This document shows positions 17,368 through 27,510 of a DNA stretch of 64,000 bases, piece by piece (within the stretch, counting starts at the first letter, position 1; each line of letters starts with the position of its first letter). The DNA lies in assembly GCF_014643835.1 (NCBI RefSeq), contig NZ_BMKD01000002.1, positions 496,001-560,000 of the forward strand. The letters run 5' to 3'. The notes beneath the pieces are model-generated. The model did no database searches and was not told where the DNA came from. It worked only from the letters and a program-made list of their open reading frames with translations. The stretch is from Mucilaginibacter rubeus. Lineage in GTDB: Bacteria; Bacteroidota; Bacteroidia; Sphingobacteriales; Sphingobacteriaceae. The position numbers were made by a program, and so were the translations under genes.

Positions 17368-18132
17368 TTGATGATGAAAAAAATTAATATATACTGTTTC
17401 ATTACAACATTGCTATTGATAACCGGATGTGCCGGAAGTCGGGATCTTGTTTACTTCAGCAACATGGCAAATACAGGTGCAGCAAATAACAATACAAGCG
17501 GAACAGTAGTCATTCATCAGAAAGACATTTTAAATGTAACTGTTACCAGCTTAAATCCCGAATCGAATATGTTGTTCAACGGTAACAAAAATGTAGGCTT
17601 AAACAATCAATCAACCCGCGGCGGATATAAAGTAAACGAAAATGGATTTGTGAATTTACCGCTTATAGGTGACTATAAAATTGAAGGGCAAACCATTGAG
17701 GAAGCACAGACTGAAATAGCTAAAAAGCTATCGGCTTTTGTTAAAAGCCCGGTAGTTGACATCCAACTCCTAAATTTTAAAATAAGCGTGATAGGCGAGG
17801 TTAACAAACCATCAACATTTATAATAACTGATGAAAATGTAAACTTACTTGAAGCATTAGGTATGGCAGGGGATATGACAGTTTATGGACGCAGGGAAAA
17901 TGTATTGGTGATCCGCACAGAAAACGGACGCAGAACAATGAACCGCCTTAACCTTAATAAAGTTGAATCAATGGATTCGCCTTACTTCAACCTTAAACAA
18001 AATGATATTGTTTATGTGGAGCCCGACAAATCAAAGGCGGTTGAGTATAGCCAAAGCACACGCTTAGCACCAATAGTAGTAGCCTCAATTTCGGCATTGG
18101 CCGTATTGGCGGCAGTACTGTTAAGAAGATAA
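17368..18132 (+). CDS. Polysaccharide export lipoprotein (Wza/Poly_export family)
   Basis: The product has 254 residues. A lipoprotein signal ends at Cys21 (LLLITGC). The Poly_export region starts near residue 48 (VVIHQKDILNVTVTSLNPES), runs through VNENGFVNLPLIGDYKIEGQT, and an SLBB-like part follows (ISVIGEVNKPSTFIITDENVNLLEALGMAG). A C-terminal hydrophobic helix (PIVVASISALAVLAAVLL, about 235-252) could be a membrane-spanning end like that of Wza. It should form the outer-membrane channel for the EPS. It is followed 34 bases later by the BY-kinase, its usual partner. It begins the main export and biosynthesis transcript. Confidence 0.9.
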   Translation: MMMKKINIYCFITTLLLITGCAGSRDLVYFSNMANTGAANNNTSGTVVIHQKDILNVTVTSLNPESNMLFNGNKNVGLNNQSTRGGYKVNENGFVNLPLIGDYKIEGQTIEEAQTEIAKKLSAFVKSPVVDIQLLNFKISVIGEVNKPSTFIITDENVNLLEALGMAGDMTVYGRRENVLVIRTENGRRTMNRLNLNKVESMDSPYFNLKQNDIVYVEPDKSKAVEYSQSTRLAPIVVASISALAVLAAVLLRR

Positions 18133-18166
18133 AATACAGTTTTAAAGATACCTAAGAATAGCTGAC

Positions 18167-20479
18167 ATGGATAATAATTTTATTTTAAAAGAACCTTTGC
18201 CGGGCAACAAGTTCAGGAACAACATTAAGCCTTATTTAAATGGCTGGTATTTATTCCTGATAAGCATGGTTATCTGTTTTGGCGCAGCCTGGACATACCT
18301 TAACTATGTTACCCCGCTGTATAAAATAACAAGTACACTGCAAATCCCTGACGATAAAAAAGGCGATGGTATTTTAAAAGCTACTGCTTTCAGTGACCTG
18401 AACATGTTTCAGGAAACTAAAACCGTGGATAATGAAATGGAGGTATTACGATCAAAAGATTTGATTTATAGCGTATTCAAAAAACTTAACCTGGAAACTT
18501 CCTATTTTGATGAAAGCGGCTTTAAAGTAAAAGAACTGTATGGTAATGAGCGGCCTTTCACCGTTACTGTAAAGAGAATAGGGAAAACCGGCTATTTGAA
18601 AAAACTATATATCCAGCCATATTCACAAAGTAAGTTTTTGTTAAAAGAGGAAACCAAAACATGGATTTACAGCTATAACCAACTGATTAATCATAAGGAT
18701 TATTCCTTTAAAGTAGAAAAAGGGCCGGCCCTTGCAGATAATGACACGCCGATACTGATCCAGTTTAAAAACCTTACCGGGCTGGCAGCAGCTTACAGCG
18801 CCGGATCATTACAGGTTAACCCTGTAGTTAAAGAATCAAACACCTTAACCTTAAGCCTGGTTGATGCTGTGCCCGAAAGAGGGATTGATATTTTGAACAA
18901 CATCATATCTACCTATAACGCCGAAAACGTTGTTAAGAAAAACGTTACAGCCGTAAACACCATATTATTCATTGATAAACGATTACATGATTTAGAACGG
19001 GACCTGTCATACACCGAAGGTGACATTGAAACTTTCAAGCAAAGGAATGGAGCTGCAGAGATCAATGCAAGCACACAGGTAAATCTGACAAAATCTGCAG
19101 AATATAATCAACTGCTTGAAGAATCAAATACTCAGTTGGGTATTGTGAATTCCATTGAAGCATATTTAAAAAACTCGGCTAACCAATACGATGCTGTACC
19201 CAGTACCATGGGATTGAAGGATCCGGCGTTAAATACACTGGTTAGCCGTTTCAACGACCTGCAGTTGGAAAGGAACCGCATGCTGGGCAGCGCAAACCCT
19301 GCCAACCCTCTTATTGAAAACCTGAGCAACCAGATAGCCAGCCTTCGTGTAAATATCATGGAAAACCTCAGTAATATTAAAAAAGGCTTCTCAATCAGCC
19401 ACAAATTGCTCAGCCAAAATTCTGCCCAGTATGACTCCCGCATCCGCTCGGTTCCGTCGCTTGAACGGGGGCTTTTACAGCGGAGCCGTGAACAGGGGGT
19501 AAAAACTAATTTATACCAATACTTGTTGCAAAAAAGAGAAGAAACGGCGTTGTCGTTATCAGCTACAATTCCTTCATCGCAATTGATTGATAAACCTGCC
19601 GCTAATCCGATAGCTGAATTTCCTAAGCAACAGCTCACCTATTTATTCGCTATTATAGCCGGGTTATTTATGCCGGGAATTTACATCTTCCTGAAAGATA
19701 AATTTAGCCTGAAAATCAGGAATCAATCAAGCCTGCTGAATATAAAAGGCGTAAAGATCCTGGGCGAATTATGCCATAATAATGAAGGTCAGAGCCCTGT
19801 AGTTATATCTAACGGCAGTAATACCAACATTTCAGAACTGTTCAGGTATATCAGGAGCAATATTGGCTTCCTGAACCAGGGAACACAGCACAAAACCATG
19901 CTTGTTACATCGTCTATGAAAGGCGAAGGCAAAACCTTTTTCAGCATCAACCTGGGCTTAACGCTTGCCATGCTCAATAAACGGGTATTAATTATGGAGT
20001 TTGACCTGCGCAAGCCCGATTTGCTTAAAAACATCAACATGGAGCAAACCAAGGGCATTACAGATTTTTTAATGGGTGATACCAATTCACCGGCCGAATG
20101 CATCCAGGCTTATAATGAATCAGATAACCTTTTTGTAATGGGAAGCGGCAGTAAAGCAATTAACCCCGCCGAGCTATTGTCAGATAAACGGCTTGACCTG
20201 CTTTTTAACTGGTGCAAAACAGAGTTTGACTATATCGTGCTTGACACATCGCCTGTTGGTGCCGTTGCCGATGCTTTTAGCCTGGCTAAATACGCCGAGT
20301 TGAGTATTTATATTGTACGGTATAATTATACCAATACCGAGCAATTAAGTATCCTCAGAGATATTTATGATAATGATAAATTAAATAACCTTATGGTAGT
20401 GTTTAACGATGCGAAAAAAGAAAACCGGGAGGCGTACGCCTACGGTGGCTATGGATACGCATCGGCATATGGCAGTTGA
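18167..20479 (+). CDS. Wzc-like chain-length regulator and bacterial tyrosine kinase
   Basis: The product has 770 residues. A Wzz-type N-terminal membrane segment (about 27-48) precedes a large periplasmic part with coiled-coil stretches (about 265-460), and a second membrane segment (about 489-509) leads to a cytoplasmic BY-kinase. The kinase shows Walker A SSMKGEGKT (582-590), Walker A' VLIMEFDLRKP (607-617) and Walker B YIVLDTSP (689-696). The C-terminus carries a Tyr cluster at 757, 759, 762, 764 and 768, the usual autophosphorylation tail. It should control polymerisation and export of the EPS with the Wza-like protein upstream. It is followed by about 495 bases of repeat-bearing leader, not directly by another gene. 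Confidence 0.93.
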   Translation: MDNNFILKEPLPGNKFRNNIKPYLNGWYLFLISMVICFGAAWTYLNYVTPLYKITSTLQIPDDKKGDGILKATAFSDLNMFQETKTVDNEMEVLRSKDLIYSVFKKLNLETSYFDESGFKVKELYGNERPFTVTVKRIGKTGYLKKLYIQPYSQSKFLLKEETKTWIYSYNQLINHKDYSFKVEKGPALADNDTPILIQFKNLTGLAAAYSAGSLQVNPVVKESNTLTLSLVDAVPERGIDILNNIISTYNAENVVKKNVTAVNTILFIDKRLHDLERDLSYTEGDIETFKQRNGAAEINASTQVNLTKSAEYNQLLEESNTQLGIVNSIEAYLKNSANQYDAVPSTMGLKDPALNTLVSRFNDLQLERNRMLGSANPANPLIENLSNQIASLRVNIMENLSNIKKGFSISHKLLSQNSAQYDSRIRSVPSLERGLLQRSREQGVKTNLYQYLLQKREETALSLSATIPSSQLIDKPAANPIAEFPKQQLTYLFAIIAGLFMPGIYIFLKDKFSLKIRNQSSLLNIKGVKILGELCHNNEGQSPVVISNGSNTNISELFRYIRSNIGFLNQGTQHKTMLVTSSMKGEGKTFFSINLGLTLAMLNKRVLIMEFDLRKPDLLKNINMEQTKGITDFLMGDTNSPAECIQAYNESDNLFVMGSGSKAINPAELLSDKRLDLLFNWCKTEFDYIVLDTSPVGAVADAFSLAKYAELSIYIVRYNYTNTEQLSILRDIYDNDKLNNLMVVFNDAKKENREAYAYGGYGYASAYGS

Positions 20480-20974
20480 TAGCTATCATTTTTACAATGG
20501 CATAAGGTTAATGCTAATACGTGTTATAAACTTTTAGTTAGACTGTTTTACTGCTGTTCCATGTGACTGGATTGGCGGAGTCTTAAGCAACGTAAGTTGC
20601 AGTTGTTATGAACCAATAACCGGGTAACCGGAGAACGATATAAGCCGTTAGCTTGCTTTTTTACGGTCTGGCCAGTGTGACTGGATTGGCGAAGCCGCAG
20701 AGAGACTAAGACACCTGTTATATTTTATAGTAAACGGGAAAAACCGGCGAATATTATAAACTATTAGTTCGATTATTTTTTATTAACCGCCTAACCATGT
20801 GACTGGATTGGCGGAGCCACAGCCAGCACAGGCTGCGTCCGTAATAAATCAGATAACCAGGTTAGTAATTTTCAATTACTATTTTTTAAAACCATCATCA
20901 CTTGCGCCATGTGAGTGAGTTGGCGAAGCTATAATAAGCCCTTATTAATTCCCCGATCCAACTTTATTCATTTT
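20480..20974 (+). repeat. Four-copy ~115-bp repeat leader upstream of the UpxY gene
   Basis: A conserved core (CCA-x-GTGACTGGATTGGCG-x-AG) occurs at 20559-20580, 20672-20694, 20795-20816 and, more diverged (GTGAGTGAGTTGGCGAAG), at 20907-20928. The spacings are 113, 123 and 112 bases. Between cores, weaker similarity recurs in the same order: a GGG/CCGG stretch with GAA, then TATAA, TTAG and a T-rich tract. Copies 2 and 4 carry GGCGAAGC, able to form a tiny hairpin. No ORF fits. The position, directly before a transcription antiterminator gene within an EPS operon, suggests an RNA leader or a regulatory target. I do not recognise the element. Confidence 0.8.
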
Positions 20975-21538
20975 ATGGAAACCCAATTAAGAACACCGCA
21001 ATTTCGCATGACAAATTATCATGAAAAAAAATGGCTTGTTATTTACACCAAGCCCCGATGGGAAAAAAAGGTGGACAAGCTTTTAAAGCAAAATGGCATT
21101 GAATGCTATTGCCCGGTCAGAGATGTAGTAAGCCAATGGTCTGACAGGAAAAAGGAGATCAGTGTTCCTCTGTTTAGCTCCTACGTATTTGTTCATGTCG
21201 ATGCTTATGAGCAGTCAAGGGCGCTTTACGTAATGGGGGCGTTAGGCTTTGTTTACTATATGGGTAAACCTGCTGTAGTGAGGGACAACGTAATAGACGA
21301 GATCAGGACAAATCTTGTACGCTACAAAGACATGGAAATTGTGAGCCTTAACAACCTCAGTATTGGTGATACAGTTAAAATAAAAGATGGCGCTCTTGTA
21401 AATCAAATGGGTAAGGTGTTGCAGATACAGGGTAAAAATGTATTAATGATTTTTGAAACCATCAATTGCGCTTTGGTAACACGTGTTTCAATCCAAAACT
21501 TATCAGTTCATAACATCAGCAGAAATCATGAAAATTGA
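20975..21538 (+). CDS. UpxY-family transcription antiterminator (NusG paralogue)
   Basis: The product has 187 residues from the ATG at 20975. A GTG at 20915 would extend it into repeat copy 4 and is rejected as the start. The NusG N-terminal domain is clear: [52 protein letters not shown]-like C-terminal part follows ([22 protein letters not shown]). UpxY proteins in Bacteroides bind RNA polymerase on the 5' leader of capsule operons and prevent early termination. The same role for the downstream EPS genes is inferred. The gene overlaps the next gene's start by 11 bases, so translation is probably coupled. Confidence 0.9.
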   Translation: METQLRTPQFRMTNYHEKKWLVIYTKPRWEKKVDKLLKQNGIECYCPVRDVVSQWSDRKKEISVPLFSSYVFVHVDAYEQSRALYVMGALGFVYYMGKPAVVRDNVIDEIRTNLVRYKDMEIVSLNNLSIGDTVKIKDGALVNQMGKVLQIQGKNVLMIFETINCALVTRVSIQNLSVHNISRNHEN

Positions 21539-22826
21539 GAATTACCAACCTAAATTAGGCATTATCGGTCTTGGTTATGTAGGCTTGCCCCTGGCCGTTG
21601 AATTTGCAAAAAAATACAAAGTTATTGGCTATGACATTAATGTAGATCGCATTAATGAGCTCAAATCGGGCATTGATCACACCTTAGAGATCGACCCCGA
21701 TCAATTAAATGCTGTAATTACCCCTGTTTGTACAACCGCAACCGGTTTATACGTTACTGATGAAATTGAAAAACTACAGCAATGTTCCATATTCATTGTA
21801 ACTGTGCCAACCCCTGTTGATAAAAATAACCGGCCTGATCTCTCACCGTTAATAAACGCCAGCAGGGTTGTAGGCAAAGTGTTAAAAAAGAATGATATCG
21901 TGGTTTACGAATCAACCGTATATCCTGGGGTAACAGAAGATGAATGTATGCCTATTTTAGAAAAAGTATCGGGGCTTACCTATAATGTTGATTTTTTTGC
22001 GGGCTACTCGCCTGAAAGGATCAATCCCGGAGATAAATTACATACCGTTTCAAAAATCCGCAAAATTACATCAGGCTCTACTCCGGAAACAGCCGAAACT
22101 GTAGATAAGCTTTACCAATCAATTATTACAGCCGGCACATTTAAAGCGCATTCGATAAAAGTAGCTGAGGCTGCTAAGGTAATTGAAAATGCGCAACGCG
22201 ATATAAATATTGCATTTGTGAACGAGCTGGCCATGATCTTTAATAAACTGGGTATCGATACCCATAAAGTATTGGAGGCGGCGGGCACTAAATGGAACTT
22301 TCTGAATTTTCGCCCGGGCCTTGTTGGCGGCCACTGTATCGGGGTTGACCCATATTATCTTGCACAAAAGGCCCAGGAAGCAGGGTATCACCCTGAAATT
22401 ATTTTGGCTGGCCGGCGTATCAATGACTCTATGGGTGCATATGTTGCCGATCAGTTTATTAAACAGATGATTTGTCGCGGTACTTCAATAACAGATAGTG
22501 AGGTGCTGATACTTGGTTTCACATTTAAAGAAAACTGCCCCGACGTAAGGAATACCCGTGTGATAGACATTGTTAAACGGTTGAAGGAGTATAAAGTAAA
22601 AGTGCATATCCATGATCCCTGGGCCAACGCGGCACATGCCAAAAAAGAGTATGGCATCATCTGCGAAAACGGCGAATCAAAAACCCGTACCTATGACGGG
22701 GTTTTACTTGCTGTTGCCCACGAAGAGTTTAAAGAAATGAATGTAAAAGCGCTTTGCAAACCCAATGCAGTATTGTATGATTTGAAGGCATTTTTACCAG
22801 AAAACGTTGTTAACGCCCGGCTTTAA
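21528..22826 (+). CDS. Nucleotide-sugar 6-dehydrogenase (UDP-GlcNAc/UDP-Glc type)
   Basis: The product has 432 residues from the ATG at 21528; a start at 21483 would reach deeper into upxY. The NAD site [13 protein letters not shown] lies at the N-terminus. Catalytic Cys270 sits in [14 protein letters not shown], and [13 protein letters not shown] marks the C-terminal domain. It oxidises C6 of a UDP-hexose to the uronic acid using two NAD+. The sequence looks closest to the VipA/TviB/WbpA group, which makes UDP-GlcNAcA or UDP-GalNAcA, but UDP-glucose cannot be excluded. Together with the 4-epimerase at 37787 it argues for uronic acid in the EPS, which fits a pectate-lyase-like enzyme nearby. 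Confidence 0.9.
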   Translation: MKIENYQPKLGIIGLGYVGLPLAVEFAKKYKVIGYDINVDRINELKSGIDHTLEIDPDQLNAVITPVCTTATGLYVTDEIEKLQQCSIFIVTVPTPVDKNNRPDLSPLINASRVVGKVLKKNDIVVYESTVYPGVTEDECMPILEKVSGLTYNVDFFAGYSPERINPGDKLHTVSKIRKITSGSTPETAETVDKLYQSIITAGTFKAHSIKVAEAAKVIENAQRDINIAFVNELAMIFNKLGIDTHKVLEAAGTKWNFLNFRPGLVGGHCIGVDPYYLAQKAQEAGYHPEIILAGRRINDSMGAYVADQFIKQMICRGTSITDSEVLILGFTFKENCPDVRNTRVIDIVKRLKEYKVKVHIHDPWANAAHAKKEYGIICENGESKTRTYDGVLLAVAHEEFKEMNVKALCKPNAVLYDLKAFLPENVVNARL

Positions 22827-22832
22827 AAATTT

Positions 22833-24272
22833 ATGACCTACAAACAAAGAGCCGTGTCCGGTATAGTATGGGCGCTGTGGCAGCAATTAAGTTCAAAGGT
22901 GGTGAGCTTTGGCATATCCATTTTTCTGGCACGGATCCTGGAGCCGTCACAATTTGGTTTGATAGCTATGCTGTATCTTTTTATATCGATAGGCAATAGC
23001 CTTTTGGACGGCGGCCTTACAGCCTCGCTGATCCGAACCACCAATGCAGATCAGCGCGATTATTCAACCGTTTTCTATTTTAATATCATTGGCAGCAGCA
23101 TTCTTTACCTGATACTTTTTATAACTGCGCCGCTCATCGCCGCTTTTTATCACCAGCCACTGTTAACCTCTGTTGTGCGCGTTTACACCTTAATTTTAAT
23201 TATAAACGCGTTTTTTGGGGTACAAAGCACCTTACTGGTCAAGGATCTGAAGTTTAAAAAACAAACCAACATTCAAGTCCCGTCGGCCATTGGCGGCGGA
23301 ATATTGGGTATCATACTTGCAAAATTAGGATACGGAGTTTGGAGCCTGGTTTGGATGGGCTTATGCACATCTTTTTTATCAACGGCCATACATTGGATCA
23401 CTTCAAGCTGGCGACCGGCACTGATATTTGATAAGGCTTGTTTTAAAAAACATATCCATTTCGGCTACAAAATGACATTATCAGGTTTAATTGATACCGT
23501 TTATCAAAACATTTACCTGATAATCATAGGTAAGTTCTTTTCGGCAACCCAGCTTGGCTACTACAGCCGGGCCGATTCGATAAGCCAATTACCGATAAGT
23601 AATATTTCAGCAGCTATAAATAAAGTTACTTACCCAATGTTCGCAGAGATCTCAAACGACCCAATACAACTAAAAAATGTATATAAACGGCTTATGCAGC
23701 AGGTAGTATTCTGGAACGCACCGGCACTTATATTGCTCAGCGTTATTGCCAGGCCTTTGTTTCACATTTTGTTGACCGACAAATGGCTGCCAGCCGTTCC
23801 GTTTTTCCAGTTGCTATGCATAGGTGGCATCATGTACCCGCTTCATTCATACAACTTAAATGTTTTGAAAGTAATGGGGCAAAGCGCATTATTTTTAAAG
23901 TTAGAGGTTATTAAAAAGGTTTTAAGTGTAGTCGGCATCCTGCTCTTTATTCCCTTCGGGATTTATGGGTTATTATACTTTCAGTTACTTTTTAACATAA
24001 TAGCCTACTACATCAATTCCATTTACAGCGGGCGCTTAATTGACTACCCGGTTACCGAACAGGTGAAAGATATTTTGCCAACAGTAACGTTGGCCGGAAG
24101 TATCGGCCTCTGCTGTTATTTTCTTGACAAGTTGCTGATCAATGATTTTTTCATCCCGACTATGCAAATTGGCATATTACTCATAGTATTCATTGCGGTT
24201 TATTATGGTGCCAGTTTATTAATTAAGCTCTCCGCTATTAAAGATTTTAACCAATTAATCCTAAAAAGATGA
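22833..24272 (+). CDS. Wzx-type lipopolysaccharide/EPS flippase
   Basis: The product has 479 residues and about 12-14 membrane helices. The opening (RAVSGIVWALWQQLSSKVVSFGISIFLARIL then FGLIAMLYLFISIGNSLLDGG) is the familiar start of the WzxC/RfbX branch of the MOP exporter superfamily. It should flip the lipid-linked repeat unit across the inner membrane for polymerisation by Wzy (30152). It lies 6 bases after the dehydrogenase, and its stop overlaps the next start as ATGA, so these genes are one tightly packed operon. Confidence 0.92.
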   Translation: MTYKQRAVSGIVWALWQQLSSKVVSFGISIFLARILEPSQFGLIAMLYLFISIGNSLLDGGLTASLIRTTNADQRDYSTVFYFNIIGSSILYLILFITAPLIAAFYHQPLLTSVVRVYTLILIINAFFGVQSTLLVKDLKFKKQTNIQVPSAIGGGILGIILAKLGYGVWSLVWMGLCTSFLSTAIHWITSSWRPALIFDKACFKKHIHFGYKMTLSGLIDTVYQNIYLIIIGKFFSATQLGYYSRADSISQLPISNISAAINKVTYPMFAEISNDPIQLKNVYKRLMQQVVFWNAPALILLSVIARPLFHILLTDKWLPAVPFFQLLCIGGIMYPLHSYNLNVLKVMGQSALFLKLEVIKKVLSVVGILLFIPFGIYGLLYFQLLFNIIAYYINSIYSGRLIDYPVTEQVKDILPTVTLAGSIGLCCYFLDKLLINDFFIPTMQIGILLIVFIAVYYGASLLIKLSAIKDFNQLILKR

Positions 24273-25444
24273 TTCCAGTAACCAAACCATTTCTCCCTGC
24301 CGAAAAGGAGTTCAGAGCCTATGTTAAAAGTATCTGGGAAAGGCAATGGCTCACCAACAACGGCCCCCTTGTGAACACGCTCGAATTAAAGTTAAAACAA
24401 TACCTGGGCGTTAGTCATATGCTGTTTGTTACAAACGGTACAATAGCTTTGCAACTGGCCATCAAAGCCCTTAACTTAAGCGGAGAAATTATCACAACGC
24501 CATTTTCATTTGTTGCTACTACAAGCACTATTGTATGGCAGGGTTGCGAACCTGTATTTGTGGATATCGACCCTGAGACGCTGAATATTGATCCGGCTAA
24601 AATAGAAGCAGCCATCACACCCAACACATCGGCTATACTGGCAACACACGTATTTGGTAACCCATGCGATATAACAGCCATACAGGCTATTGCTGATAAA
24701 CATAACCTTAAGGTGATCTATGATGCCGCGCATTGCTTCGGTACTTTTTATAAAAACCGCTCCGTATTTGAATATGGCGACATCAGTGTAACCAGCTTTC
24801 ACTCAACCAAATTATATCACACTATCGAAGGCGGCGCTGTATTTACCCAGGATCCGGAGTTATTAAAAACCATGGCACTGATGCGCAACTTCGGATATTC
24901 AGGTGTTGACACTTTTTCTGAAGAAGGTATCAACGCAAAAAACAGCGAGTTTCATGCAGCAATGGGTTTATGCAACCTGCACCATGTTGACGAAATACTT
25001 AAAAAAAGAAAGTATTTGTATGAGCAATATCTGCAGCGCCTGGAAAACCTGGATGTTCAGTTTCAAAAACTTGAAAACGAACAGGATTACAATTATGCAT
25101 ATTTCCCCGTCGTTTTTCAAACAGAGGCCCTTATGCATCAAAGTAAAGCAAAATTAGAGTTGGCACAGATTTATTGCAGGAGGTATTTTTACCCCTCACT
25201 GTCATCATTGCCATACGTAAAAAGCCAACCAATGCCTGTTTGCGATTCCATAGCGTCACGGGTGGTTTGTCTTCCTTTATATCATACGCTGTCGCTGTCA
25301 GATCTCGACCTTATTTGCAGGTTGTTGCTCCGCGCACAAAACTTCGACAACAACTTTAAACCGAAACATTTTGGCACACTGGTGACAGATAAAATTGAAT
25401 CTGAAATAAATGTAAGGGCAGCGAATGTAAATGGAACGGTATGA
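24269..25444 (+). CDS. DegT/DnrJ/EryC1-family sugar aminotransferase (first copy)
   Basis: The product has 391 residues, near the family norm. It transfers an amino group from glutamate to a keto-sugar nucleotide with PLP. The PLP site is visible: IYDAAHCFG carries the Asp, and the Schiff-base Lys181 lies in SFHSTKLYHTIEGGA. The N-terminal IPVTKPFLP and NNGPLVNTLE pattern is typical. The likely substrate is the 4-keto-6-deoxy sugar made by the 4,6-dehydratase at 43512. Its start overlaps Wzx and its end overlaps the GT2 gene, both as ATGA. The exact sugar cannot be read from sequence. Confidence 0.92.
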   Translation: MIPVTKPFLPAEKEFRAYVKSIWERQWLTNNGPLVNTLELKLKQYLGVSHMLFVTNGTIALQLAIKALNLSGEIITTPFSFVATTSTIVWQGCEPVFVDIDPETLNIDPAKIEAAITPNTSAILATHVFGNPCDITAIQAIADKHNLKVIYDAAHCFGTFYKNRSVFEYGDISVTSFHSTKLYHTIEGGAVFTQDPELLKTMALMRNFGYSGVDTFSEEGINAKNSEFHAAMGLCNLHHVDEILKKRKYLYEQYLQRLENLDVQFQKLENEQDYNYAYFPVVFQTEALMHQSKAKLELAQIYCRRYFYPSLSSLPYVKSQPMPVCDSIASRVVCLPLYHTLSLSDLDLICRLLLRAQNFDNNFKPKHFGTLVTDKIESEINVRAANVNGTV

Positions 25445-26298
25445 ATGATGAAGAAATAATGGTAAGTGTTCTTTGTATTACTTACAACCATGAAAAATTC
25501 ATTTCCGAGGCTATCCGAAGCTTCTTGATGCAGAAAACCAACTTTAAGTTTGAGATCATTATTGGCGACGATTGCTCGACAGATAAAACCCAGTCAATAA
25601 TTAAATTTTACTCAGAAACCTATCCCGGCAGGATCAAGCTTATAGCCTCCCCTACCAACTTAGGCACGCATAAAAATTTAATTAATTGTGTTACACAGTG
25701 CAGGGGCAGGTACATAGCTCTTTGCGAGGGCGACGACTACTGGATAAATGAATATAAACTGCAAAAGCAGGTTGATTTTTTAGAAAACAATGCCGACTTC
25801 GTTATTTGCTGCCATTACCACAAAGTGATAAACGTTAATAACAAAACACTTTACGTACATCCTAACCCCACACCGCTAATACATACATATGCCGATTTGC
25901 TGGCGGGGAAACAGGAAGAAACAAAAACGGCAACAGTTGTTTATCGCAATATTCCCGAAACTCATCAGTTGTTCGCTGCCCCCTGGTTTTTTGAATGTTT
26001 TGCCGGCGATAAAATGTTTAAGCTATGGGCCACCCAGCATACCGGCGGTAAAATTTATGTAATACCCGAGGTAATGAGCTGTTACCGCAATCATGAAGGA
26101 GGTGTGTGGAGCATGATCAACGCCAAAGCACGCATGGAAATGGTTATAAGTGATTTCAATTTAATCATCAAGAACTTCACATACTCCGCGATCGCTAAAA
26201 AAAGACTTTTGCTGCTTTACATAAAACGCTATCTGCTTTTTGAATTACAAAACAAGCGGTTTCGTAAAGCTTACGATACGGTAAAATACCTGCTATAA
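25441..26298 (+). CDS. Glycosyltransferase family 2
   Basis: The product has 285 residues with a GT-A fold. It opens VSVLCITYNHEKFISEAIRS, then IIGDDCSTDKTQ, and CEGDDYW carries the metal-binding acidic cluster. No membrane segment is evident, so it is cytoplasmic or peripheral. It adds one sugar to the lipid-linked repeat unit; donor and linkage are unknown. The start overlaps the aminotransferase stop as ATGA. Confidence 0.9.
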   Translation: MNDEEIMVSVLCITYNHEKFISEAIRSFLMQKTNFKFEIIIGDDCSTDKTQSIIKFYSETYPGRIKLIASPTNLGTHKNLINCVTQCRGRYIALCEGDDYWINEYKLQKQVDFLENNADFVICCHYHKVINVNNKTLYVHPNPTPLIHTYADLLAGKQEETKTATVVYRNIPETHQLFAAPWFFECFAGDKMFKLWATQHTGGKIYVIPEVMSCYRNHEGGVWSMINAKARMEMVISDFNLIIKNFTYSAIAKKRLLLLYIKRYLLFELQNKRFRKAYDTVKYLL

Positions 26299-26322
26299 CT
26301 GCCCAGCGCATTTAACATTAAC

Positions 26323-27492
26323 ATGAACATACAAGCCGCCCCTTTTTCAAAACCCGTTCTGTTTTTCATTATTCCGTCGCTTAGAGGCGGAGGAGCAGAA
26401 AGAGTTATCATTTCGCTTGCTAATTATTTTAATAAAAACAACTTCCAGTCGGTACTTATTTCTTTAAACAATGATGTTCCAGCATATGAAATTGATAATG
26501 ATGTTAAGGTATTTTACCTTGCTGACCGTCAAAAAAATTTGTTTGTTTACAGGTTGTATCATATTGCCGAAACTTTTTTTAAACTTATCAAGTTATTGCG
26601 GGCTCAAAAACCGGTGTGCGCTTTATCATTTATCACATCCGCCAATATTTGGACTGGTATTACCTGTTGGTTTACCCGGGTACCTTACATTGTTTCAGAG
26701 CGCACTTCGCCCGATAGAAGCGTTATCAGGTTTAACTATTTGCGTAAACAACTGGCTTTAAACTTATATAAAAGAGCCGAAGCGGTTGTAGTAAGTGCTA
26801 AAGGAGTTGAGGACTGCCTGCTTAAGGACAAAGACTTTAAAGTGCTAACAAACATCGAGCGCATAACAAATGCTGTTACTATTTTCCCATTACCGTCAGA
26901 GGAGAAGGTTCACCATCGGAGGTTTATTTTGGGAGTTGGCCGTTTGGCCTATGTAAAGGGCTTTGATATCCTTATTGAGGCCTATGCAAAATCAAGCCTT
27001 ACCGACGTCGATCTGATAATCGTTGGCGATGGCGAAGAACGTGCTAACCTCGTTTGCCAGATCTTTAATCTGGGGTTAAGAGAACGGGTATTGCTACCTG
27101 GAAGCAAAAACAACCTTCAGGATTATTACAACCAGGCCGAAATGTTTGTCTTACCATCGCGCAACGAGGGATACCCTAATGCTTTAGTTGAGGCTATGAG
27201 CTTTGGATGCCCTTCCATAGCAGTTGATTGCAATTTTGGACCTTCGGAGATCATCAACAACGGCCAAAATGGGATATTGGTAAAAAGAGGATCAATAAGT
27301 GATTTAGCCGATGCAATGCACCGTTTGGCCAACAATGAGGTTGTAAAAACAACTCTTGGAAATCAGGCCCGCGTCATATCTAAAACCAACCATCCTGATA
27401 AGATACTGGGAGAATGGGAAACGTTAATCAAAAAGCACGTCGCTGCAATTGCAACAGCGGCACAACTAACAAACAGCCAACCAGCTTTATAA
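26323..27492 (+). CDS. Glycosyltransferase family 4
   Basis: The product has 389 residues with a GT-B fold. The N-terminal half shows FFIIPSLRGGGAERVIISLA, a common GT4 opening. The C-terminal half has GVGRLAYVKGFDILIEAYA and the donor-site EX7E motif in NEGYPNALVEAMSFGCPSI. It builds one linkage of the EPS repeat unit. The gap to the GT2 gene is 24 bases and to the deacetylase-like gene 18 bases, all in one direction. Confidence 0.92.
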   Translation: MNIQAAPFSKPVLFFIIPSLRGGGAERVIISLANYFNKNNFQSVLISLNNDVPAYEIDNDVKVFYLADRQKNLFVYRLYHIAETFFKLIKLLRAQKPVCALSFITSANIWTGITCWFTRVPYIVSERTSPDRSVIRFNYLRKQLALNLYKRAEAVVVSAKGVEDCLLKDKDFKVLTNIERITNAVTIFPLPSEEKVHHRRFILGVGRLAYVKGFDILIEAYAKSSLTDVDLIIVGDGEERANLVCQIFNLGLRERVLLPGSKNNLQDYYNQAEMFVLPSRNEGYPNALVEAMSFGCPSIAVDCNFGPSEIINNGQNGILVKRGSISDLADAMHRLANNEVVKTTLGNQARVISKTNHPDKILGEWETLIKKHVAAIATAAQLTNSQPAL

Positions 27493-27510
27493 AACTATCA
27501 AACTGTTAAT

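Noticed and set aside
20915-20974. GTG start of a longer UpxY reading frame
   Set aside because: It lies inside repeat copy 4 and adds 20 residues with no resemblance to NusG-type N-termini; the ATG at 20975 fits the family.
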